Made by a program: the position numbers and the translations under genes. This document shows positions 43,635-52,896 of a DNA stretch of 64,000 bases, one piece after another. The notes below the pieces were generated by a model, which saw only the letters and a list, made by a program, of their open reading frames with translations, searched no databases and was not told the origin of the DNA. The stretch lies in NCBI GenBank assembly GCA_001404055.1, contig CXTY01000035.1, forward strand, positions 186,001 to 250,000. The letters are read 5' to 3'. Position 1 is the stretch's first letter. Each line of letters begins with the position of its first letter. The stretch is from Roseibium album. Lineage in GTDB: Bacteria; Pseudomonadota; Alphaproteobacteria; Rhizobiales; Stappiaceae.

Positions 43635-45140
43635 ATGGTTGAAGCTGCAATTTCGAGAAAAATTATTCCTGCGATCATGATTGGTGGTTCGGGCACCCGG
43701 CTTTGGCCCCTTTCAAGGAGCAATATGCCGAAGCAGTTTCTGCGCCTGACCAATGACAAGAGCCTATTCCAGAACACCTTGCAAAGGGTTGAGAGCTCGG
43801 TCTTTGAAAAACCCTGGTTCCTGACAACGCAGTCCTTTGTTGAGCTGGTTTACGCGCAGGCAGAAGAAATCGGCAGCTGCTTTGATGGCATTATTCTGGA
43901 ACCTCTTCAGCGTGGGACCGCGGCTGCGTTGGCAACGGTAGCAATCAAGCTCGCCAAGACCGATCCCGACGCACTCGTCCTTGCTATGCCGGCCGACCAC
44001 GTTGTCGGCAAGCCAGAAAATTTTGTATCGGCCGTCGAGCGTGCAATTCCGCTCGCCGAAGACGACAAGATTGTTACGTTTGGTATTGTCCCGACCCAGC
44101 CGGAGACAGGGTTCGGTTACATTCGTCCGGGGGAGCCTTATGTTCTAAATGGAGCCGAGATCGGTGCGCTGGTAGAACAACCCGGCGGTTTTTTGGAAAA
44201 GCCGGACAGGGAACGCGCCGAGCAATTCCTCGAGGCAGGTTACCTCTGGAATGCCGGAATATTTCTCTTCAAGGCATCCGTTCTAATTGAAGAACTGAAG
44301 CGGCATGCAGCCGCCACCCATGATGCAGCTTATCGAGCGATTGAAAACGGTGAGGACCGTCCCTTCGCGCAGCATGTCGTGCACCTGCCCAACACCGAAG
44401 ATTTTGCAAAATGTCCACATGACGTTCCGATTGACATTGCGGTCATGGAAAAGACAGACCGTGTCGCTGTGGTGCCGTGTAACAGCATTGAATGGGCTGA
44501 CATCGGATCACTCTCAGCTCTTTGGGAAATCGGCGAGAAAGATGGTGATGACAGTCGCAATGTCCTTGTAGGGGATGCGCTGGTTACTGAGGCGCAGAAT
44601 TGTTTTGTGCACTCAACTGAAGGTCGCAAGGTCGTGCTTGGCCATGTCGATGACATGGTCGTCATCGACAGCGAGGACACAGTGGTAGTGTTGCCAAGGC
44701 ACCAGACACAGCGTGTCAAGGACATCGTGAAATCCCTGAAGAGTTCCAAAGCAAAGCAGGTAAAGTTCACGCGCAGTGCAACAAAAACCTGGGGAACGGT
44801 TCGGATCGATCGCACTTTCCCGAATGGGCAGGTTTGTGCCGTAACCATCAAAAAGCAGCTGCCTATTACCTACCGCGTCGCTGGTGCGGAAAGGGAGGTT
44901 TGGGTCACCCACGGTAATAGCGGAGCCGAGTACTGTGAGGATGGTATTTTCAAACCCTTTTTGCCGGGTGTTCCGGTGTCCTTCAGGGAAGGCCAGGTTG
45001 TGACGCTGCGCAACAAGTCGGGCCATGCCGAGTTCACGTATATCCGCAACAAACCTGATTTCGAAAGCACGATCGACGACTGGTTCCCGCAACTGGCGGA
45101 AGTCGACTTGAGTGCGACCGTTTCGTCTAAGACCGGCTAA
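43635..45140 (+). CDS. algA: Mannose-1-phosphate guanylyltransferase with degenerate isomerase domain
   Basis: The first ~350 residues are a complete GDP-mannose pyrophosphorylase, with the nucleotide motif GGSGTRLWPLSR, PKQF, AMPADHVV, FGYIRPGE and LEKPDRERAEQFL. The last ~130 residues correspond to the cupin-type phosphomannose isomerase of the type II bifunctional enzymes, but the metal-binding HxH...E box is missing: the corresponding stretch reads LPITYRVAGAEREVW. The protein should make GDP-mannose but is unlikely to isomerise fructose-6-phosphate. ATG 43635 (with TTGGAG upstream) is preferred to GTG 43578. An AGE-family isomerase later in the cluster may fill the gap. Confidence 0.88.
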   Translation: MVEAAISRKIIPAIMIGGSGTRLWPLSRSNMPKQFLRLTNDKSLFQNTLQRVESSVFEKPWFLTTQSFVELVYAQAEEIGSCFDGIILEPLQRGTAAALATVAIKLAKTDPDALVLAMPADHVVGKPENFVSAVERAIPLAEDDKIVTFGIVPTQPETGFGYIRPGEPYVLNGAEIGALVEQPGGFLEKPDRERAEQFLEAGYLWNAGIFLFKASVLIEELKRHAAATHDAAYRAIENGEDRPFAQHVVHLPNTEDFAKCPHDVPIDIAVMEKTDRVAVVPCNSIEWADIGSLSALWEIGEKDGDDSRNVLVGDALVTEAQNCFVHSTEGRKVVLGHVDDMVVIDSEDTVVVLPRHQTQRVKDIVKSLKSSKAKQVKFTRSATKTWGTVRIDRTFPNGQVCAVTIKKQLPITYRVAGAEREVWVTHGNSGAEYCEDGIFKPFLPGVPVSFREGQVVTLRNKSGHAEFTYIRNKPDFESTIDDWFPQLAEVDLSATVSSKTG

Positions 45141-45154
45141 CGGAAGGGTAGAAA

Positions 45155-46129
45155 ATGGATTTCGGTCAGGACACTACCATTGAAATCGACAGTCTTCGCC
45201 TACCCGTAGTTGGCGTTGCCGGCGGAGCATTGGTCGTGCCTTTCGACCAAAGAGTTCTGAACTATCAGGGCCGGGCTGGTGTGAAAGTGAATTTTCAAAA
45301 CACCGCCTGGAATGGTAATGCGAATGTCCGAGCCGAGCAGCAGGGTGAACAAATTCACCTGATCCTGACAGGCCCTAAATCCGAACGCAAGCGCGTTGCC
45401 AGCGTGCTCAAGTGGCATGTCGGAGCTGCTCCTTCTTTCGCTGCCGGGTTCGAGGACCAGGTTGATACAAGACGTCCAAAGGGTCCTGGTGTCGTACAAG
45501 GGGCCAAGGTAGCTGCTTTGGGTGTCGTGGCCGTCGCGATGATCATGCTGCTGTCTTTCATCCTGGTACAAAAAAGCTCGAAAATCACCGCGCAGGTTGC
45601 CTATGTGGGCTTTGCCGGTGCACCCCTTGAAGCGCATACAACGGGCAAGGTGACCTACCTGCAAAGCGACGGTTTGGTGAGGGCGGGCGAGATGTTCGCC
45701 GTTCTTGAGACGCCTGCCGGATTTGCAAAGTTTCTGGAGGCCACAACCGAAGGTGTGGTTTCAGGCGCTGCCGCCAACAACGGTGATCTTGTCAGAAAAG
45801 GCCAACCACTGGTGCGCGTTTCTCCAGAAAACGCAGAACCCTACATTGCTGCTTTTGTCCGCTCCGATGAGATCGTCGCGGCCCTCGGAGCGCCATGGGT
45901 CGACATTACTTTCCTTTCGACTGGAAAAACGGTCGAGATACCGGGGTCCTATGGGAAGTACGTGAAAAGCAAACGGCTCATCTCCGATGAAACCGGAGCT
46001 GTTCTTGTGGAACTCGAATTCGAGCTACCTGACGGGGTGCATGCTCAGGAAGGCGAGCCCCTGCGTGTGGAATTCAAGAAGCCCAATTGGGATAGCGGAG
46101 TTCTTGATCCCTACCGGTTTTGGTTCTGA
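45155..46129 (+). CDS. Second Alg44-like membrane-fusion protein, without PilZ motifs
   Basis: The 324-residue protein mirrors Alg44: a cytoplasmic beta-rich N-terminal domain (about 1-100), one transmembrane helix (about 119-142) and a periplasmic HlyD/biotinyl-lipoyl-like domain with TTGKVTYLQSDGLVRAGE and TTEGVVSGAAANNGDLVRKGQPL. The N-terminal domain could be a diverged PilZ barrel, but neither RxxxR nor DxSxxG is present, so c-di-GMP binding is unlikely. GGAAGGG precedes ATG 45155. Its place between algA and algG suggests it joins Alg44 in the trans-periplasmic complex. It is not known from the Pseudomonas operon. Confidence 0.75.
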   Translation: MDFGQDTTIEIDSLRLPVVGVAGGALVVPFDQRVLNYQGRAGVKVNFQNTAWNGNANVRAEQQGEQIHLILTGPKSERKRVASVLKWHVGAAPSFAAGFEDQVDTRRPKGPGVVQGAKVAALGVVAVAMIMLLSFILVQKSSKITAQVAYVGFAGAPLEAHTTGKVTYLQSDGLVRAGEMFAVLETPAGFAKFLEATTEGVVSGAAANNGDLVRKGQPLVRVSPENAEPYIAAFVRSDEIVAALGAPWVDITFLSTGKTVEIPGSYGKYVKSKRLISDETGAVLVELEFELPDGVHAQEGEPLRVEFKKPNWDSGVLDPYRFWF

Positions 46130-46158
46130 ACAGAAGTGTATCGAAGGTTTACGGACGA

Positions 46159-49100
46159 ATGGTATTTGGAACTGAACATAGAGCCTTTTTCACCGGCATA
46201 GCGTTTGCTGTTGCTGCTTGCGGTGTCACTGGCGGTGTAAGCTTGACCTCTACAGGTTCTGCCAAAGCACAGGAACTGACCGTTTACGAACTGCTTCCCG
46301 GCCGTCGTCAGTTGGCTCCCACTGAAACTGAAGTCACCGTAGACAGTCTCCGGTTCAGTGCTAAGGAAGCTATCGGACGCTGGAACGCGTTGATGAACAA
46401 TCCGGATCAGCAGACATACGACGGTTTCTTCGAGATTTTTCGTGAGGTCGCGCGGATTGAAAGCCTGGAAAGAGCGTCTCAGCTAGCCGGTGTTGGCCTT
46501 GAAAACGAACTGGCCGCCGCCGCGGCTGAAATCCATGCAGACTTTCTGAAACACAATCTAACAGCCAGCGATGCTGGCAAAGCAGCTCTTTCCGTGCTGA
46601 TCGGTTCGGATCGTTCCCTGTTCAACGATGACAAGATAGAACGCCTGAAGATCAGTTATGCCTTGATCCTCGACTACCTCGGCGACATCGAGGCCGGCCG
46701 ACTTGCGATTGTTTTGGCAAGGCGCTTTGCCGAAGAAAACCGTATGGACATGGCTCTTGAGACGTATACCGATTATGTGCCGTACTATTTCGGTTTGCTC
46801 AAAACCGATGCCGAGCGTGAGGAACTGATTGGGCTGGCGGCAGAAAATGCAACGCATCTGAAAAGCTACACCACTCTTCGAGTTCTGGGTGAGGTTCTGT
46901 CCAACGCACCGCGGGACGAGAAAGTCACCTTGGCGCAGCGCGTTTTCAGTGAACTGGATCCCGATTACCTCAGCAGCATGCTTGATGGTGTCGAGGGCGT
47001 GCATCGCACTAGTGTGGAAGCTTGGAGTCATGCGCAGGAAATCGCTTCTGGTGCTCAACCGTCTGTTCCATCTGCGGATCTGCTGGCAACAGCATCCAAT
47101 ACGGCCAATTTTGTAGCGGTAGAACTTGTCTACACTGCGCAGCCCGACATGAACTTGCGCAACGCACAGCTACTCGCGTCACTACGTGATGACCTTTCAA
47201 CCGGCAGAGCACTGATCGCATTCCAGAAACTTCTGAACCTCCCGGTCAGCGCAGTTGATGCACTTCCAGTTTATCTTTCCCTGATTGAAACCTTTGCCGG
47301 TCATGGATACGCTACATACGTCGCCAAGCTCTCCGAGGAACTGGCACAGGCAGCTTCAACCGGCGAGATCAACCTGGACGATAAACAGCTCGAGAGATTG
47401 TTTACTGCTCTTGAGGTGCTGCCGGAACCGGACATGATAGACGGGATTGCCAGCGCTATTCCCGGAGCTGAGACAAGAATTTCGCGCACCAAGCTTCGCG
47501 CTACGATCTTCAGTGCGTTTGACAGTCCAGTGGAAAAGCCTGTCGGTGCTGATCCAATATTTGTTCCAGAAAATGCGAATGCAGCTCTGGCGGCAGCTGC
47601 AACGCTCTTCAATGGAAAGCTTGTAAATGGTGAAGTCGGCGACCTTGCGGCTAAAGACCTGAACCTCCTCTCGAAAGTGACGGAATTTCTCTGGAACCAC
47701 GAGTCCCGGAGAGACCTTCTTGTAAACTATGTTGCCAGCGACACCGACGCGTTTCTCCGTCAGGTCGTTGCTTTGGGTATCACGGCAAACCCGGCGTTTG
47801 ATGTCACGGAAACCCACGGGTCTGAACTGGCCAAGATTATTGCCGGAATGTTGCCTGAGCTTGAACCCTCGCCACTCAGGGACATGCTTGGCGCGTCAAT
47901 CGGAATCATTGAAGAGGATACGGTTCCAAGGGGACTGACTTTGGCGCGCTATGCCCGCTATCTGGCAGCCAGCGGCAATCGTCTGGACCCAGGCGTTGCC
48001 CAAACCGTTGCTGAACGCGGCGGTATTTTGGAAGCGAACGCGGTTTTCGATGGAGCCTCGCACATTACCGAGACTCTCAAGCAGATCCCGAATTACCGGG
48101 AGCGTGTTTCGGCCTTTCGTCGGCTGGCAATTGCTCGTGCGGATGTACTTGACCGGAAAGGCTGGCTGAACAGTGCCACTCATGTAACCGAAAGCGATCC
48201 GGTCACACCCAGCTTCGGCCCGACAGTGAAGGATGCAGGGCAGCTAACTCTGAAAACGAGTCCGATAGACGATGCCTTCGGCACAAACGTGCCATTCATG
48301 CCGAATTTGTTGATGGGGGAGGGCTCGATTACATCGAAAGTCCCGGTCATCGACAGTCGTAATTTCGCAGGAGCTACTGCGAGTATTGCTGCGCGAGGCG
48401 AGACCCGTGCGACACGGTTGGTCCGCTTTCCGTCAGAGCATTACGACGGGCTGATTAACCTGGGTGTGCGAGAGCACGTGTTTCTCAATACACGTAGCTC
48501 GACACAACGCATCATCTTTGTGGCACTAGGTACCGTAACGGCAAGTGAGCTGGTCTCCCAGATTCAGGCGAGTGATCCCGACGCCATTTCTCTTAAAGAC
48601 GGTATTGTTACACTTAATGTTCCCTTGGCAGTCAAGGAAGGGGCCACACTCATTCTGAGTGGCCTGGACATCAAGGAGTTCCGGTTCAACACCAACAAGG
48701 GCGCATTTCTTGTCAACAGCGGAACGCTTTATCTGGATGGTGTAACTGTCTCGTCATTCGACGAGGCGACAGGCAAGCCAAGTTTTGTCTGGGATGGTGG
48801 CAAGAAACCCAAGTTTCGACCCTTTTTGCTGAGCTGGAGCAACAGCCAGACATTTGCAACATCGACGGAATTCGTCGCACTTGGTTATGCTGGCGGGCGA
48901 ACATATGGCCTGTCTTTGTCAGCAGGTCCGTCAGATGCAGTCTCGCGCAGGCTCCATACGAAACTGCCAACGGGCACCTTCATAAACAACTCGTTCAACA
49001 ACCTGTTCTACGGGTTCTACACCTACGATGCAAAAGACATAGTTTTTGTCGGCAACGAACTGGTCAACGGGGTGATCTATGGTCTGGACCCCCACGATTG

Positions 49101-49887
49101 GTCCCACAATCTCATGATGGCTTACAACGTGGCCTACGGGACTCAAAAGAAGCACGGCATCATCATCTCCAGGGAAGTTGACGATAGCTATATTGTTGGA
49201 AATCTCTCCTTCGAGAACACTGGCACAGGCATCATGCTCGACCGCCTTAGTTACGGCACGGTCGTATTTGCAAATGATTCAAGCCACAACGAAGGTGACG
49301 GTTTTGCCGCGATGGAAAGCCCATGCGTTCTTGTTGACAGCAATTATTTCGTTGGGAACCACCGTGCCGGGGTCAAGGTTCGCAATTCCTGGGATGTTCA
49401 CGTTGCAAACAACATCGTTGCCAACAACAGGGCGGCAGGCATTGAGGCTTATATAGACAACCTTCGTGCCGCGGATGCGAGTGAATTCCGCGACTTTGAG
49501 AAAGACCCCTTCCTACCAGTCGCAACCATGTCAGCCATAGGCAACGAAGTACGAAACAACGCTCTCGGTATATCGATCCGCGGAGCGACCGAAACCACCT
49601 ATTTCAAAAACCGTTTTGTCAATCAGGCACCCAAATACGCTGGTGGCGACATTAAACCTGTCGCGCTGGATATCGTGTCCCGGAGCATGAAAGGTGGCGT
49701 TCAGGTGCGCTCTACCTGTATCCCCAAAATCACGATTGAGAAGTCGTGTTCCCTTTATCGCTCGGGTGTCATTCATTCCCACATGGCTGAAACCGGTACA
49801 CCCGGCAGTGATGTGACCGGCAACTTCTGCGTGGACGTTGCCGGAACACCTCAAGCGACGTCCTTCACAGGCGAATTTGTGGAGTAG
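46159..49887 (+). CDS. algG: Poly-mannuronate C5-epimerase with a large N-terminal extension
   Basis: AlgG converts mannuronate to guluronate residues in the periplasm and helps protect nascent polymer. The C-terminal ~500 residues form a right-handed beta-helix closely like Pseudomonas AlgG, with the catalytic DPHD motif at about residue 977 and KKHGIIISREVDDS just after it. The enzyme is 1242 residues, more than twice the usual ~540. The extra ~650 residues at the N-terminus are mainly helical, repeat-like and Ala/Leu-rich, and resemble a scaffold of the TPR/Sel1 sort. A signal peptide precedes them (cleavage near AKA-QE). ATG 46159 is preferred to the TTG at 46120. The next gene starts directly at its stop. 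Confidence 0.88.
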   Translation: MVFGTEHRAFFTGIAFAVAACGVTGGVSLTSTGSAKAQELTVYELLPGRRQLAPTETEVTVDSLRFSAKEAIGRWNALMNNPDQQTYDGFFEIFREVARIESLERASQLAGVGLENELAAAAAEIHADFLKHNLTASDAGKAALSVLIGSDRSLFNDDKIERLKISYALILDYLGDIEAGRLAIVLARRFAEENRMDMALETYTDYVPYYFGLLKTDAEREELIGLAAENATHLKSYTTLRVLGEVLSNAPRDEKVTLAQRVFSELDPDYLSSMLDGVEGVHRTSVEAWSHAQEIASGAQPSVPSADLLATASNTANFVAVELVYTAQPDMNLRNAQLLASLRDDLSTGRALIAFQKLLNLPVSAVDALPVYLSLIETFAGHGYATYVAKLSEELAQAASTGEINLDDKQLERLFTALEVLPEPDMIDGIASAIPGAETRISRTKLRATIFSAFDSPVEKPVGADPIFVPENANAALAAAATLFNGKLVNGEVGDLAAKDLNLLSKVTEFLWNHESRRDLLVNYVASDTDAFLRQVVALGITANPAFDVTETHGSELAKIIAGMLPELEPSPLRDMLGASIGIIEEDTVPRGLTLARYARYLAASGNRLDPGVAQTVAERGGILEANAVFDGASHITETLKQIPNYRERVSAFRRLAIARADVLDRKGWLNSATHVTESDPVTPSFGPTVKDAGQLTLKTSPIDDAFGTNVPFMPNLLMGEGSITSKVPVIDSRNFAGATASIAARGETRATRLVRFPSEHYDGLINLGVREHVFLNTRSSTQRIIFVALGTVTASELVSQIQASDPDAISLKDGIVTLNVPLAVKEGATLILSGLDIKEFRFNTNKGAFLVNSGTLYLDGVTVSSFDEATGKPSFVWDGGKKPKFRPFLLSWSNSQTFATSTEFVALGYAGGRTYGLSLSAGPSDAVSRRLHTKLPTGTFINNSFNNLFYGFYTYDAKDIVFVGNELVNGVIYGLDPHDWSHNLMMAYNVAYGTQKKHGIIISREVDDSYIVGNLSFENTGTGIMLDRLSYGTVVFANDSSHNEGDGFAAMESPCVLVDSNYFVGNHRAGVKVRNSWDVHVANNIVANNRAAGIEAYIDNLRAADASEFRDFEKDPFLPVATMSAIGNEVRNNALGISIRGATETTYFKNRFVNQAPKYAGGDIKPVALDIVSRSMKGGVQVRSTCIPKITIEKSCSLYRSGVIHSHMAETGTPGSDVTGNFCVDVAGTPQATSFTGEFVE

Positions 49888-52800
49888 ATGATGAAGACCC
49901 TACACCTTTCTACGATCATTCTGCTTCGAGCAGTTCTGGTAGTGCTGGCAGCAACGGTGTCCACTTCTGCTTCAGAAATGACAAAGAAGCTGGAGCGGGA
50001 GACATCGAAAAAATTTGTCTCACAGCAGAACTCGCTGGCTGATTTTGCAATTGCCGAGGACGCCGAGAAAAGGCTCGAATATGCCCGTTTTCTCGCGGAA
50101 GGTCTTATCGTCGTTGAAACCAATCCTATCCGCGTTCCGGTACTTGAGCAGGCTGCAGAAATCTACCGCGAACTGACACAGGTGGAAGACGAACGGATCC
50201 GTATCAAAGCTGTCCGTGAATTGAGGAGCTTGTTGTTGCAATTTGGCGACCAGGTAGACGATGGGGAAGTCGCTGCGCTGGATCGGCTGCTGGAATCGGA
50301 CAAGACCAAAAGTGTTCCGGATCTTCCAGGGTCTGGCGAAATTGCTCCAACTCCGACGGAGGCAGATCTCGAGCGACATCTGCGCAGCAGTATGGCCAAA
50401 GGTTCTCTAAACGCGACGCTGGAGTTGCTGCTTTTGCTAAGGCGACAGGGGAATGTGGAGGAGGCTTCGGAAGTCCGGAGCCAGATGTTGTTCCTTGCAA
50501 CCATCAAGATGTCTCAAAGCGACAGCTCGGTAATAAAGTTGGCTCGCAGGTACGCGGCCACCCTGGACGCTGAGGAAAATCCCGAAGCGCTGGTTTCACT
50601 CCTGAACCTAGCAGCGGCCAGCGGGTCAGATGCCGTCATGTCGATTGTGACGTCGCTGCAAGAAAGAATTGAAATTATCGGCCGTGATGATGTCAGGGAT
50701 GTTGTCTGGAGACTCGTTGCATCTGGTTCTGACCGGGCAATGGAAGTGGTTGCTTTGGACTTGGTGGACAACAACCACTTTGGATTCGATACACAGGATT
50801 CTCTTTGGGCGGTCTCGCGCCTTGAAGAGGTCGGGAGCTACCGCGCCAATTATCTGATTGCGAAACTTTTTTATCAGGGCGTTCACGTCCAGCAAGATCT
50901 GGTGCGCGCTGTTGCGGCGATGGAACGTATGTTGCAACAGGTGCCCCGGTCGGGCGACGACAGGTTGCTGCTGGCAGACAGGTTTTCTCGCATGAACCTG
51001 TCAAATGCGCTTGTCGCGAAATATGCGCTTCCCTTGTACATGGACCTGTACACGCGGGGCGACACGAGAGCTATTACACGAATTGGCCGTATAGTAGTGC
51101 AGGCTGATCGCTCGGGCTTTTACGTTTCACCTGCAGATTTGCCTTTATCGGCGCGGGAGATGGTTGGCGAACTGGAAGCGGCCTATGACCTTGGCAACGT
51201 TACAGCAGGTGCGCTACTCGCCGAGATCTATCAAGAGGGTCGCTTGCTTCCGAAAGACGGAACAAAAGCGCTCAAAATTTACGAGGAATTGCTCCCGCTC
51301 GCGGATGGAAATGAAGGCAGATCGCGGCAGATTGAGGAGCAAATTGCGAAGATCACGCGTAACAATCTCGAAATCACCCGAAACTATCGGGACTATTATG
51401 AACGATTGGTTGGATTGGTCGAAAAAGACAGCCCCTGGGCGAAACGGGAATACGGAAAACTGCTTCTGAAAGGGGGGCCAAGCTTCTCTTCTGATCCGGA
51501 AAGGGGGTTCTTGCTTCTACTTGAGGCGCTCGACCAAGGCTATCTGTCCGCAGGTTCCGACGCCGCCGAATACGCTCTGGAAACGCGAAGCAAGGACAAA
51601 CTTGTCAAGATCGCAAGAGCCTATGACCAATTCGATCCAAGAATACTGACACCGGAAGACAACGTTTTCCTTGCAAGGACCAGCTATACGCTTGGAGACG
51701 TGAAAAAGGCGTTTGAGCTGCTTGATACGCCGGAAATGGATGGTGTCGCTCAAGCCAGGTTTCTGCGTGCAAAGGCAACCCTGCAACTGGGATTGTCAAC
51801 GGAACAGGAAGTCTATCAAGAACTGCGCGAAATTATCCTCGCCTTCAGCGGCGATGACAAAACACTGCTCTCATTTATCTCTGACTTCGCCAAGAAAGAT
51901 GATCTGGATCTGCAAGTTGTGGAACCAATTCTGGAACGACTGGCGTATATCGCTGATAAGCGACAGGTTGGCGCAATAGAACTCGCCTTTCAATTGAGGC
52001 AAAAGTGGCCGCGGACGCAGGCTCTCAATTTCAGAAAGGTCGTGGACTGGTGCCGAATTTATGCTGAGCGGGGTCGTGGTGGGCCTCTGACAAGGGTCAC
52101 GCGTGACGTGGACGTTACGGCCGTCGATGAAAATAACTTCCTCTATTTGGTGGACACGGTGGAGGCCGTCCTGCCGTTCATGCCCACAAACGGCAATCTG
52201 CGCATGTTTGTGGCAAGGCAGTACATGCAAGGCAAGTTTCGCGAGAGGGACACGGCAAAGGCGGAAGTCCTCATACGGCAGGCAGCCAAGCTTGGAAACG
52301 AGGCCGCACTGTTCGAGATCGCAAACACATTCTATTACGGCCAAGGTGTCGAGCCGGACCGCGAAAGAGCCATGACGATCTATCGGGATCTCGCATTCAT
52401 TGGTTCGAATCGGAGCGCGTTGTCATTGGCTCGTCTCTATTCAAAGGGACCTGAGAGCCGCGTTTACGAGACCCGTGCCTTTGCGCATTTTGCCCGCGCT
52501 GCGACCAGTGGCTCTGTCACTGCAATGACTGAGCTCGGGCGCAGTTATATCGCCGGTGCCGGTACGGCTCGTGACGCCGAAAAAGGCATCGGCTGGCTCG
52601 AAAAGGCAGCCGGCCGCGGCAGCACCGAAGCGATGATCCAGCTCTACTATTATTACTTCGTGCAGAACCCGACGAACGACAATCCGGATGCCGAAAAGTG
52701 GCTTGATGCGCTCGTTGAAGCCGATGTCCCCGACATGATCATTAAGAAAGCGGTTTTGCTGCGCAGCCGCTCGAAAGAAGACAATCGCGAAACAATCAAT

Positions 52801-52896
52801 TTCTTGCTCTCAAGGGCGGAGGAGCTGGGAAATCAGTTCGCTCGGCGCTTGAAGAACATCTATCTGCAGGACGAGCGAGGCGAAAAATCGAAATGA
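49888..52896 (+). CDS. Large secreted Sel1/TPR-repeat protein in the alginate operon
   Basis: This 1002-residue protein has an N-terminal hydrophobic signal (cleavage near TSA-SE) and long helical repeats. Clear Sel1 units occur in the centre (GNVTAGALLAEIYQEGRLLPKDG) and in the C-terminal third (LGNEAALFEIANTFYYGQGV, SVTAMTELGRSYIAGAG, STEAMIQLYYYY). Sel1 proteins act as periplasmic scaffolds; AlgK plays that part in Pseudomonas, but it is half this size and a lipoprotein, which this is not. It begins immediately at the algG stop and overlaps algX by four bases, so it is tightly co-expressed. It probably organises the epimerase/acetylation complex. Confidence 0.78.
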   Translation: MMKTLHLSTIILLRAVLVVLAATVSTSASEMTKKLERETSKKFVSQQNSLADFAIAEDAEKRLEYARFLAEGLIVVETNPIRVPVLEQAAEIYRELTQVEDERIRIKAVRELRSLLLQFGDQVDDGEVAALDRLLESDKTKSVPDLPGSGEIAPTPTEADLERHLRSSMAKGSLNATLELLLLLRRQGNVEEASEVRSQMLFLATIKMSQSDSSVIKLARRYAATLDAEENPEALVSLLNLAAASGSDAVMSIVTSLQERIEIIGRDDVRDVVWRLVASGSDRAMEVVALDLVDNNHFGFDTQDSLWAVSRLEEVGSYRANYLIAKLFYQGVHVQQDLVRAVAAMERMLQQVPRSGDDRLLLADRFSRMNLSNALVAKYALPLYMDLYTRGDTRAITRIGRIVVQADRSGFYVSPADLPLSAREMVGELEAAYDLGNVTAGALLAEIYQEGRLLPKDGTKALKIYEELLPLADGNEGRSRQIEEQIAKITRNNLEITRNYRDYYERLVGLVEKDSPWAKREYGKLLLKGGPSFSSDPERGFLLLLEALDQGYLSAGSDAAEYALETRSKDKLVKIARAYDQFDPRILTPEDNVFLARTSYTLGDVKKAFELLDTPEMDGVAQARFLRAKATLQLGLSTEQEVYQELREIILAFSGDDKTLLSFISDFAKKDDLDLQVVEPILERLAYIADKRQVGAIELAFQLRQKWPRTQALNFRKVVDWCRIYAERGRGGPLTRVTRDVDVTAVDENNFLYLVDTVEAVLPFMPTNGNLRMFVARQYMQGKFRERDTAKAEVLIRQAAKLGNEAALFEIANTFYYGQGVEPDRERAMTIYRDLAFIGSNRSALSLARLYSKGPESRVYETRAFAHFARAATSGSVTAMTELGRSYIAGAGTARDAEKGIGWLEKAAGRGSTEAMIQLYYYYFVQNPTNDNPDAEKWLDALVEADVPDMIIKKAVLLRSRSKEDNRETINFLLSRAEELGNQFARRLKNIYLQDERGEKSK

